A stretch of 64,000 bases of DNA, taken from the NCBI GenBank assembly GCA_934454655.1, contig CAKSFK010000002.1, positions 52,174 to 116,173 on the forward strand. Direction: 5' to 3'. Both the position numbers and the translations under genes were made by a program. Source of the stretch: an uncultured Eubacteriales bacterium. GTDB lineage: Bacteria > Bacillota > Clostridia > Oscillospirales > Acutalibacteraceae. The notes beneath the pieces are model-generated. The model was given only the letters and a program-made list of their open reading frames with translations, made no database searches and was not told the DNA's origin. Position 1 is the stretch's first letter; each line of letters opens with the position of its first letter. Positions 34,272 to 41,608 of this stretch are shown here, in pieces.

Positions 34272-34300
34272 AGTTTACCACAATCATATTTTTTTGTCAA
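34272..34300 (-). promoter_or_regulatory. Sigma-A promoter of the T-box operon
   Basis: TTGACA (34300-34295) and TAAACT (34277-34272) on the minus strand, 17 bases apart, just upstream of the leader. Confidence 0.75.
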
Positions 34301-34367
34301 GCCGAAAAAGCGGATTTGTAAATATCGGTCATATTTTACCGAAACCGCACTTCGTTATCGGTATTCG

Positions 34368-34607
34368 TTATATGGTGTAGCGCCTTGCCACTTCTTCCTC
34401 GGCACAGCTTGAAAGCATTGAAACGTCAAGCCTTTTTGCATTACACCTGATTATAAAACTCTCGGCTTCACAGCGGTTAAAAAACATATCTGGTATTGCC
34501 TTGATCAGATTATTTTTTCCGTCCAGCGCGTTTACACCGTAAACCGTAAATCGTTTGTTTTCATCGTCAGTTACAATGTCGGTTCTGATGCAGTATGTAT
34601 ACTTCAT
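34368..34607 (-). CDS. Small protein, DUF6514-like
   Basis: 79 aa. It contains FTVYGVNALDG, IKAIPDMFFNRCEAESFIIRCN and an acidic ending EEEVARRYTI; this order, with Asn in the CN pair, resembles the clostridial family DUF6514. No membrane segment, signal or catalytic motif is seen. It has its own promoter at 34717-34745 and a leader with a perfect CCGGGTAT/ATACCCGG hairpin (34645-34669). Function unknown. Confidence 0.65.
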   Translation of the reverse strand: MKYTYCIRTDIVTDDENKRFTVYGVNALDGKNNLIKAIPDMFFNRCEAESFIIRCNAKRLDVSMLSSCAEEEVARRYTI

Positions 34608-34716
34608 TTTTTACAGCCTCTTATTTATATTATGATATTACTATCCGGGTATAACATTCACATACCCGGTCACGCTTTCCGACAAAACACATCATACAAA
34701 ACTTTCTCGTTTATGT

Positions 34717-34745
34717 ATTATACACCTAAATTGCAAAAAAATCAA
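34717..34745 (-). promoter_or_regulatory. Sigma-A promoter for the DUF6514-like gene
   Basis: TTGATT (34745-34740) and TATAAT (34722-34717), spacer 17 bases on the minus strand. About 50 bases upstream is an inverted repeat ACACTACAT...ATGCAGTGT (34781-34801) that could be an operator or part of the 3' end of the rhamnosidase transcript. Confidence 0.65.
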
Positions 34746-34850
34746 GTTTTAAAGGCAAAAAATGTTTATAATTGTAATATACACTACATTTTATGCAGTG
34801 TAAACTTTCGGCACACCATATAAGCCGTCCCGCATCTGTCCCCCGCGCCG

Positions 34851-37100
34851 TCACTGCTTTTTAACAAACAAAAATTCTCCTTCGGACAGTTCCTTCAGCG
34901 TTTCCCCGTCACCGAAAGTATATCCGTCGGGCGCGGCTACAGTTCCGTGAAGCTCGCGAGGCAGAGAGAGCGTCAGTATTACGCCGTCATCCGTGCGCTG
35001 CCAATTAACCTCCAGCTTTCCGAAGGGGGTAACGTGGTACGCCGAAACATTGTTAAGCCTTTCGATAAATATCGGTTTTATGTCAACATTTTTAACATCC
35101 GTCCCGGTCGGATTGAATCTTATTCCGGCAAGATAGATATAAAACCACGCCGAAACGTCGCCCCAGAAATGATGGTTGCAGGATATTATCCGTCCTCCCT
35201 CGGGGAAAAAGCCCTCCCAAAGGGTAGTAGCACCTCTTTTTATCCAGTTGCCGTAAGACGGGTAATCGGGACGGACTATCATACTGTAAGCCAGTTCCGC
35301 ATCGCCGTTGTCCGCAAGCAGGCGATAAATGATCCTTCCGCCCAGCACACCTGTATTAAAGTGTCCGTCGGTTTCGTCAATAAGCCTTAAAAGCACGGAG
35401 TATGCGGTTTTTTTCTCAACCTCTTCAAACATTCCGTAATAAAGCGCCATAGCCTGTGCCGTCTGCGTATTTCCGAAAACCGTGCAGGTGTCTTTATCAA
35501 TAAGCTTTTCGCGGAATGAGAATCTGAGTTTATCCGCAAGGCTTAGTGCAAACTGTTTTTGGGGCTCCCGCTTCAGTACGCCGTAAACAAAAGCCGCCTT
35601 CACCGCGATGTCGTGCGCTAAGATGGTATCGGTTACGGCGAGCGGGGTATCAAAATCACCCTCGTTTCTCCCGGCCTGACACCAATCTCCGAGTCCTATC
35701 TCTATAAGCCCTCTTGAGTCTATCCTTGAATAGAGGTAATTAAGATAGCGTATAAGCGGTGCGGAGAGTTCCTTTAAAATATCGGTATTTCCGCGGTAGA
35801 TATAGGTGTAATACGGCAGATTGATAATAACGTTATCCCAAGCCGGTCCGTTGCCCCAATGGTATCCCCAGCCGCCTGTCGGAACAATTCCCGGCAGCTG
35901 ACCGTTATCCTTAAGCGCCTTGTAGATGTTCCGCATCCACTCCGCATAACTGTTCTCGGGTGCGAAATTAAGCAGCAATTGCTCCGCCGAAAGGGAGGCG
36001 TCCGCCGTCCAGCCGTTCTTTTCGCGCTGTGGGCAGTCTGTGGGGAAATAATGAAAGTTTGATATGTCGGAGCGCACAGTTGCCTCTTCAATTTTGTTAA
36101 TCACTTCATCGCTGCACTTAAATTCACCCATTTTCGGTATATCGGACGATATTTCAAGGTACTCAAGCAAATCACCTGTTGCCTGCTTAGCCGTTATTCC
36201 GCTTACCAGCACATAACGGAAGCCGTGGTATGTAAAGTGCGGGGTATAAGTTTCCTCACCCGTGCCCTTAAGATAATATTCGTCCTCTTGGAAACGCGCG
36301 CTGTTATGTGAGCGTACATTGTTGAAATAAGGTCTACCGTCGCTCATAACCTCAAAAAACCGCATCAGCACCTTCTGCCCCGCCGTGCCGCGGATTTTAA
36401 GCCTGCAAAGACCCGCGGAATTTACCCCGAAATCATATATATAAGATTCCTCATACTTTGTAACGCCGACAGCCTTTAATCTGTTTCTTATCTTTATAGG
36501 CTCAGCCTCGCACAGCTTCACCTCTCCGCGCGGGGCTTCCGCCTCGGTCGCGTTCTGCCAATCGCTGTCGTCAAAATCGGGCATATTCCAGTTTTCAATT
36601 TCAAGCCGCGCGTCATAATATTCGCCCAAATGCAAATCATCGAATAATATTGGTGAAGAATGTGCCAGTGTGTCGGTATCGGACGAAACCGTCTGCTTAT
36701 CACCGTTTTTAAAGCATATTTCAAGTGAAAATGCCGTTATGGGCGCACCGCTGAACTTTGCCTTGTCAAAATCCCACACAAACGCTCCCACGGCGTTTCT
36801 TATACCGTTGCCCAAAATCACGCCGATCGTGTTTTTTCCGACAGTCAGTTTATCCGCAATATCGTATTTATCATAATATATATAGTGGTCGAGATTACTG
36901 CGGTAGGGCGCCAAAAATCCCTTGGTTATATTCGTGCCGTTTATAAAAGCCTCGTAATAGCCGAGTCCCGTTATAAACAGCGTTGCGCTTTCGGGTTCTT
37001 TATCAATAACAAACGAGCGCCGGAAATACGGTGCCGGAACGTGATGTTCAATTGATGATCTTTTATCGCCGAATTTTATAAACTTAGGTGAAAAATCCAT
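34851..37100 (-). CDS. Alpha-L-rhamnosidase, GH78 family
   Basis: 749 aa, no signal peptide, so probably cytoplasmic. N-terminal beta domains (residues 1-300, with YYEAFINGTNI and LGNGIRNAVG) precede the (alpha/alpha)6 catalytic barrel. The barrel carries CPQREKNGWTADASLSAEQLLL, the equivalent of the GH78 D-C-P-Q-R-x-E motif, then GDWCQAG and NHHFWGDVSAWFY. GH78 enzymes release terminal rhamnose from plant glycosides, pectin side chains or bacterial polysaccharides. It stands alone with AAGGA before the ATG; no transporter or regulator for rhamnosides is beside it, so its substrate must be delivered by systems elsewhere. Confidence 0.9.
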   Translation of the reverse strand: MDFSPKFIKFGDKRSSIEHHVPAPYFRRSFVIDKEPESATLFITGLGYYEAFINGTNITKGFLAPYRSNLDHYIYYDKYDIADKLTVGKNTIGVILGNGIRNAVGAFVWDFDKAKFSGAPITAFSLEICFKNGDKQTVSSDTDTLAHSSPILFDDLHLGEYYDARLEIENWNMPDFDDSDWQNATEAEAPRGEVKLCEAEPIKIRNRLKAVGVTKYEESYIYDFGVNSAGLCRLKIRGTAGQKVLMRFFEVMSDGRPYFNNVRSHNSARFQEDEYYLKGTGEETYTPHFTYHGFRYVLVSGITAKQATGDLLEYLEISSDIPKMGEFKCSDEVINKIEEATVRSDISNFHYFPTDCPQREKNGWTADASLSAEQLLLNFAPENSYAEWMRNIYKALKDNGQLPGIVPTGGWGYHWGNGPAWDNVIINLPYYTYIYRGNTDILKELSAPLIRYLNYLYSRIDSRGLIEIGLGDWCQAGRNEGDFDTPLAVTDTILAHDIAVKAAFVYGVLKREPQKQFALSLADKLRFSFREKLIDKDTCTVFGNTQTAQAMALYYGMFEEVEKKTAYSVLLRLIDETDGHFNTGVLGGRIIYRLLADNGDAELAYSMIVRPDYPSYGNWIKRGATTLWEGFFPEGGRIISCNHHFWGDVSAWFYIYLAGIRFNPTGTDVKNVDIKPIFIERLNNVSAYHVTPFGKLEVNWQRTDDGVILTLSLPRELHGTVAAPDGYTFGDGETLKELSEGEFLFVKKQ

Positions 37101-37180
37101 AAAAACACATCCTTAAAATGTTTTTTATTTATTATATCAGCCAAAGCATTTAGTATCTACAACTTAATTTAATAATTTTA

Positions 37181-37209
37181 TTGTCCTAGGTTTATTAATG
37201 TGTTACAAT
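37181..37209 (+). promoter_or_regulatory. Sigma-A-type promoter for the TRIC channel gene
   Basis: TTGTCC (37181-37186) and TACAAT (37204-37209), spacer 17 bases, 35 bases before the start codon. Confidence 0.6.
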
Positions 37210-37244
37210 GTGATTAAAATTTACAAATTTCGGGGGAGAATAGC

Positions 37245-37883
37245 TTGTCCGATAAAATGTTTTTTATTTTTGAAATGATAGGAATAGTTGCCTGCGCGGC
37301 GTCCGGCGCAATTATGGGTATGAAAAAACATATGGACGCTTTCGGGGTTGTGTTTTTAGCAATCACTTCCGCTATGGGCGGAGGAATGATACGCGATGTG
37401 ATACTGGGCGCAGTTCCGCCGATTGCGTTTGTTAAACCTATATATGTCGTTGTTGCCGTTTCGGTGGCGGTTATAATGTTTTTTATTCACAGGTATTTTC
37501 CTAAGCACAGCTGGGAACGCCTGCACGACATCGTGCTGCTTTATATGGACGCCGTGGGGCTCGGCGCATTCACGGTTGTGGGTATAAAAAAAGCCGTTAT
37601 GCTTTACGGATTCACACATCTTTTTTTAGTGCTCTCCACAGGATTTATCACGGGAGTCGGCGGAGGTATGCTCCGTGATATACTCGCAGGCGAAACCCCG
37701 TTTATTTTTAAAAAATATTTTTATGCCTGCGCGTCGGTCATCGGTGCCGTGTGCTGCATGGCGCTTTGGAACCTTACGGGTGAAAAAGCGGCAATGCTTT
37801 CGGGTATTGTTATTATTGTTTCACTGCGTATTTGCGCCGCGCACTTCAGATGGAGTTTTTTTAAATATAAAGATGAAAATTAA
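37245..37883 (+). CDS. Trimeric intracellular cation channel (TRIC/UPF0126) family membrane protein
   Basis: 212 aa, seven membrane helices made of two inverted repeats. Each repeat carries the family motif: AITSAMGGGMIRDVILGAVPP in the first and GFITGVGGGMLRDILAGETP in the second, where the paired glycines kink the pore helices. Bacterial members (YicG-like) are trimeric cation channels or transporters. The start is TTG at 37245 with GGGGGAG six bases upstream. Confidence 0.88.
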   Translation: MSDKMFFIFEMIGIVACAASGAIMGMKKHMDAFGVVFLAITSAMGGGMIRDVILGAVPPIAFVKPIYVVVAVSVAVIMFFIHRYFPKHSWERLHDIVLLYMDAVGLGAFTVVGIKKAVMLYGFTHLFLVLSTGFITGVGGGMLRDILAGETPFIFKKYFYACASVIGAVCCMALWNLTGEKAAMLSGIVIIVSLRICAAHFRWSFFKYKDEN

Positions 37884-37886
37884 GAC

Positions 37887-37915
37887 TTGACAAGACTTGT
37901 AGGTTATGATAAATT
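37887..37915 (+). promoter_or_regulatory. Sigma-A promoter for the structured RNA before dapF
   Basis: TTGACA (37887-37892) is perfect and TAAATT (37910-37915) follows after 17 bases. The predicted transcript starts near 37922, right after the TRIC gene ends. Confidence 0.75.
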
Positions 37916-37921
37916 GTATTT

Positions 37922-38110
37922 GATGTCGGTTTACTCAGGCAAGCGAGAATAAACCGACGCCCGAAAAATTCGGCAGAACAGTCAGGCGCGACGGGAGCCG
38001 AACCCGTCAGCCTAAGGGCTGTCGGAATGAAGAAATTTCACTTGTGTTGCACCTGATCGGAACACTTGTTTTCTTGATTTTGATAGCCGAGCGATCGGCT
38101 ATTTTTTATT
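37922..38110 (+). ncRNA. Unassigned structured RNA with own promoter and terminator (leader or small RNA before dapF)
   Basis: About 190 nt. It folds locally into TCGGTTTA/TAAACCGA (about 37926-37960), GCCCGAA/TTCGGC (about 37960-37977), and a compound stem AGGC..GACGGG/CCCGTC..GCCT (about 37983-38013). Then come a region near GTGTT/AACAC (38044-38066) and a terminator ATAGCCGA/TCGGCTAT (38083-38102) with T6. It contains no ribosome-bound open frame. The L-box core of lysine riboswitches is absent. Position before dapF-dapL-lysA suggests control of lysine/DAP synthesis by attenuation, but an independent small RNA is equally possible. Confidence 0.6.
38083..38110 (+). terminator. Intrinsic terminator of the structured RNA
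   Basis: ATAGCCGA (38083-38090) and TCGGCTAT (38095-38102) pair around GCGA, followed by six T and ATT. It lies 100 bases before the dapF start, so it would stop transcription before the lysine operon unless prevented. Confidence 0.88.
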
Positions 38111-38209
38111 GTATCTAACTCAAACAAAGCTTCCTGCGCGATCATATTATGTAATGTGCCGTCGGGAATTTGCTGAGAGCGAACAGTTACCGGAAAGGCG
38201 GATAACCGA

Positions 38210-39061
38210 ATGGCACAAATTCATTTTACAAAAATGCACGGCATAGGGAACGATTACATTTACATTGACTGTTTTAAGGAAAAAATTGAAAACCCCGAAC
38301 ATCTTGCAAAAATAATGTCGCCCAGAAGAACAAGCGTCGGCAGTGACGGACTGATACTCATCTGCCCCTCCGACATAGCGGACGCCAAAATGAGAATGTT
38401 TAATATGGACGGCAGCGAGGGTAAAATGTGCGGCAACGGAATACGCTGCGTGGGCAAATATATCTACGATAACGGCATAGCAAGAAAAGGTACGGTTACG
38501 GTTGAAACCTTAAGCGGGATTAAAACGCTTAAAATAGACGCAAAAAACGGGAAAGCCGTCAGCGTTACCGTTAATATGGGCAAGCCCGTTTTGAACCCCG
38601 CGGATATTCCGGTTAAATTCGACGGGGATATAATGGTTAACGAGCCGATAACGGCAGGCGGTACGGAATACCGCATAACCGCCGTTTCAATGGGCAATCC
38701 GCACGCGGTTGTTTTTTGCGACGACCCCGATAACATTAATCTTGAAAAAACGGGACCCCTTTTTGAATTTAACCCGATTTTTCCCGAACAGGTCAACACT
38801 GAGTTTATTCGGGTCATCGACGGCAAAACGCTTAAAATGCGTGTTTGGGAGCGCGGCAGCGGCGAAACTTTCGCCTGCGGAACGGGCGCCTGCGCCGCGG
38901 TCGTGGCGGCGGTGCTTAACGGTTACTGCAAAAAGGATGAAGAGATTACCGTGCGGTTAAAGTGCGGCAATCTCACGATAAATTATTCGGGCGACGGCTG
39001 TGTTTATATGCGCGGCGCTGCGGAAAAGGTATATGAAGGAGTGTACTGCTGTGAGCCTTAA
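38210..39061 (+). CDS. dapF: Diaminopimelate epimerase
   Basis: 283 aa. DapF interconverts LL- and meso-diaminopimelate by a two-cysteine, cofactor-free mechanism. The two cysteines are in GKMCGNGIRCVGKY (near residue 73) and FACGTGACAAVVAA (near residue 222). The N terminus HFTKMHGIGNDYIYID is typical. AAAGGCGG lies eight bases before the ATG, inside a possible hairpin (GTTACCG pairing with CGGATAAC) that could mask it. The stop overlaps dapL by 11 bases. Confidence 0.95.
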   Translation: MAQIHFTKMHGIGNDYIYIDCFKEKIENPEHLAKIMSPRRTSVGSDGLILICPSDIADAKMRMFNMDGSEGKMCGNGIRCVGKYIYDNGIARKGTVTVETLSGIKTLKIDAKNGKAVSVTVNMGKPVLNPADIPVKFDGDIMVNEPITAGGTEYRITAVSMGNPHAVVFCDDPDNINLEKTGPLFEFNPIFPEQVNTEFIRVIDGKTLKMRVWERGSGETFACGTGACAAVVAAVLNGYCKKDEEITVRLKCGNLTINYSGDGCVYMRGAAEKVYEGVYCCEP

Positions 39062-40238
39062 AATCAAGATCAATGATAATTACTTCAACGTGAAAAAAAA
39101 TTATCTTTTTTCCGAAATAGCAAAACGCGTAAAAGCTTACGCGGAAGCTAACCCCGATGCCGACATTGTGAGGCTCGGTATAGGCGACGTTACCCTGCCG
39201 CTCTCCAACACAGTGGTAGGCGCCATGAAAAAAGCGTGCGATGAAATGGGAAACGCCGCAACCTTCAGGGGATACGCACCGGAATACGGATATGATTTTC
39301 TGCGCGGGGCTATTGCCGATTATTATAAAAGGATACCGGTTAAGCTTTCGGCTGAGGAGATATATGTGTCGGACGGCGCAAAAAGCGATGTCGGCAATAT
39401 AGTTGACATTCTGGGCGACAACGAAATTCTTATTCCCGACCCTGTTTACCCCGTTTATCTTGACAGCAATATAATGAGCGGCAGAAAGATTACGTTTTTA
39501 GACGGAAACATCGACAACGGTTTTCTGCCTATGCCTTGCGGTATACCCGAAAAGCCGTATATTATTTATATCTGCTCGCCGAACAATCCCACAGGTGCGG
39601 TCTACTCGGGGGAACAGCTTAAGAAATGGATAGATTTCGCAAACAAAACAGGTTCGCTTATTATTTTTGATTCTGCCTATGAGGCGTTTATAAGCGGCGA
39701 CTACCCCCATTCCGTTTACGAAATTGAGGGTGCAAAGACCTGTGCTGTTGAGATTTGCAGTTTTTCAAAAACCGCCGGGTTTACTGGAACACGCTGCGCC
39801 TGGAGCGTATTTCCCGATGAGCTGACGGTGGGGGAAAACAAGCTTTCCTACCTCTGGGCAAGGCGGCAGGCAACCAAATTCAACGGCGTGCCTTACGTTG
39901 TTCAGCGCGCCGCAGAGGCGGCTCTCTCACCCGAAGGGTTAAAGCAGTGCCGTGCTGCAATTGCCTATTATATGGAGAATGCGCGAATAATTGCAGCCGT
40001 GCTCAAAAGCAAGGGTATTGAATTCACAGGCGGAGAAAATTCACCGTATCTGTGGCTTAAATGCCCGGGCGGTATGTCGTCGTGGGAGTTTTTTGATTAC
40101 CTGCTTCATAACGCGCAGATAGTCGGCACACCGGGTGCAGGCTTCGGCGATGCCGGCGAGGGCTTTTTCAGACTCACATCATTCGGCAGCCGCGAATCCA
40201 CCGTTGAAGCCGCCCACAGACTCGAAAAAATACTTTAA
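39051..40238 (+). CDS. dapL: LL-diaminopimelate aminotransferase
   Basis: About 395 aa. DapL makes LL-DAP directly from tetrahydrodipicolinate with glutamate as amino donor, bypassing DapD/C/E. The N terminus IKINDNYFNVKKNYLFSEIAKRV and the phrase RLGIGDVTLPL are diagnostic. GAKSDVGNI, DPVYPVYLDSNI, YICSPNNPTGAV and CSFSKTAGFTGTRCAW (PLP Lys) follow. The GTG at 39051, after AAGGA, fits the family start; upstream in-frame codons lie inside dapF. Confidence 0.95.
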   Translation: MSLKIKINDNYFNVKKNYLFSEIAKRVKAYAEANPDADIVRLGIGDVTLPLSNTVVGAMKKACDEMGNAATFRGYAPEYGYDFLRGAIADYYKRIPVKLSAEEIYVSDGAKSDVGNIVDILGDNEILIPDPVYPVYLDSNIMSGRKITFLDGNIDNGFLPMPCGIPEKPYIIYICSPNNPTGAVYSGEQLKKWIDFANKTGSLIIFDSAYEAFISGDYPHSVYEIEGAKTCAVEICSFSKTAGFTGTRCAWSVFPDELTVGENKLSYLWARRQATKFNGVPYVVQRAAEAALSPEGLKQCRAAIAYYMENARIIAAVLKSKGIEFTGGENSPYLWLKCPGGMSSWEFFDYLLHNAQIVGTPGAGFGDAGEGFFRLTSFGSRESTVEAAHRLEKIL

Positions 40239-40283
40239 TAATTCCAACCCGTTTCTGCGTGCATTACAAGGGGTTGATTTTCT

Positions 40284-41579
40284 GTGTTATACGATAACGT
40301 TTCGGTAAACGAAAAGGGTCACCTCACATTTGCCGGATATGACACAACAGAGCTCGCGAAAAAATACGGCACCCCGCTTTATCTTATGGACGAGGATAAA
40401 ATAAGGTCGCATGTAAGAGAATATGTATCCGCAACGGAAAAATATTTCCCCGCAGGCTCTGTTCCCGAATTTGCAAGCAAGGCCTTTTGCTGCAAACAGA
40501 TATACCGCATTATGGCGGACGAGGGAATTGATATCGACGTTGTTTCCCCGGGTGAAATTTTTACCGCCGTTTCGGCGGGATTTCCGATGGAAAAAAGCTT
40601 TTTTCACGGAAACAACAAAACGGATGATGACATTGCCTTCGCGATAGACAGCGGAGTCGGTTACTTTGTTGTTGATAACCTTGACGAGCTGTTTGCGCTG
40701 GACCGCATTGCGGGCGAAAAAAATGTTATTCAAAAAATACTGCTGCGGCTGACGCCGGGGATTGACCCGCACACCCACAAAAAAATATCAACCGGCACGG
40801 TGGAGTCCAAATTCGGCGTTCCGATTGAAAACGGTCAGGCAATGTCCGCCTCCGAAGCGGCGCTCGGCAGAAGAAATATAACCCTTTGCGGCTTTCACTG
40901 CCACATAGGCTCACAGATATTTGAAACCGAACCGTTTGAGTCGGCACTTAAAATAATGCTTGAATTTATAAGCAGCGTACGGAAAAAAACAGGATTTACA
41001 CCGAAAATGCTTAATCTGGGCGGGGGTTTCGGCGTCCGTTATACCGAAAAAGACCCTGCTACGGACTATACCGCGCAGATACGTAAAATTTCACAGGTTT
41101 TAAACAGTCGGTGCGCCGCGCTAGGGCTTTCCGTTCCGAAAATTCTTACAGAGCCCGGCAGAAGCATTGTTGCCGACGCGGGAATGACCCTTTACAGCGT
41201 AGGCAGTGTTAAGGAAATCACGGGGCATAAAAATTATGTTTCGGTTGACGGCGGTATGACCGACAACCCGCGCTATACGCTTTATGACTCGCCGTATACG
41301 ATTTTTCTTGCCTCCCGTGCAAACAGTGAGCGGAACTTTACCGCAACCGTTGCCGGCAGGTGCTGTGAATCAGGCGATATTATAGGCGAAAGCATTAAAA
41401 TGCCAAGACCGATGCGGGGAGAAATCTTAGCTGTGCTTACAACGGGCGCATACAACTACTCAATGGCGTCAAACTATAACCGTATATGCCGTCCGCCTGT
41501 TGTTATGCTGAACAGCGAAAGCGACTATGCGGCAGTCAGGCGTGAACACCCTGAGGATGTGTGCAGGCTGGATATTTAA
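40284..41579 (+). CDS. lysA: Diaminopimelate decarboxylase
   Basis: 431 aa, PLP fold type III. It decarboxylates meso-DAP to L-lysine, the last step of the pathway. The PLP lysine is in PEFASKAFCCKQIYR, the glycine-rich phosphate loop LNLGGGFGVRY, EPGRSIVADAGMTLYSVG binds substrate, and the partner-subunit Cys is in VAGRCCESGDII. The start codon is GTG at 40284 with AGGGG about ten bases before. It follows dapL by 45 bases. Confidence 0.95.
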   Translation: MLYDNVSVNEKGHLTFAGYDTTELAKKYGTPLYLMDEDKIRSHVREYVSATEKYFPAGSVPEFASKAFCCKQIYRIMADEGIDIDVVSPGEIFTAVSAGFPMEKSFFHGNNKTDDDIAFAIDSGVGYFVVDNLDELFALDRIAGEKNVIQKILLRLTPGIDPHTHKKISTGTVESKFGVPIENGQAMSASEAALGRRNITLCGFHCHIGSQIFETEPFESALKIMLEFISSVRKKTGFTPKMLNLGGGFGVRYTEKDPATDYTAQIRKISQVLNSRCAALGLSVPKILTEPGRSIVADAGMTLYSVGSVKEITGHKNYVSVDGGMTDNPRYTLYDSPYTIFLASRANSERNFTATVAGRCCESGDIIGESIKMPRPMRGEILAVLTTGAYNYSMASNYNRICRPPVVMLNSESDYAAVRREHPEDVCRLDI

Positions 41580-41608
41580 ATAACCATACAAAAAGGAGAA
41601 GGTTAAAT

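Noticed and set aside
37922..38110. Lysine (L-box) or c-di-AMP (ydaO) riboswitch before dapF
   Set aside because: The lysine class would suit the operon, but none of its conserved core strings are present. The ydaO-like string CCGAACCCGTCAGC is there, yet it closes a simple hairpin and the GGGGTGAAT half of that fold is missing.
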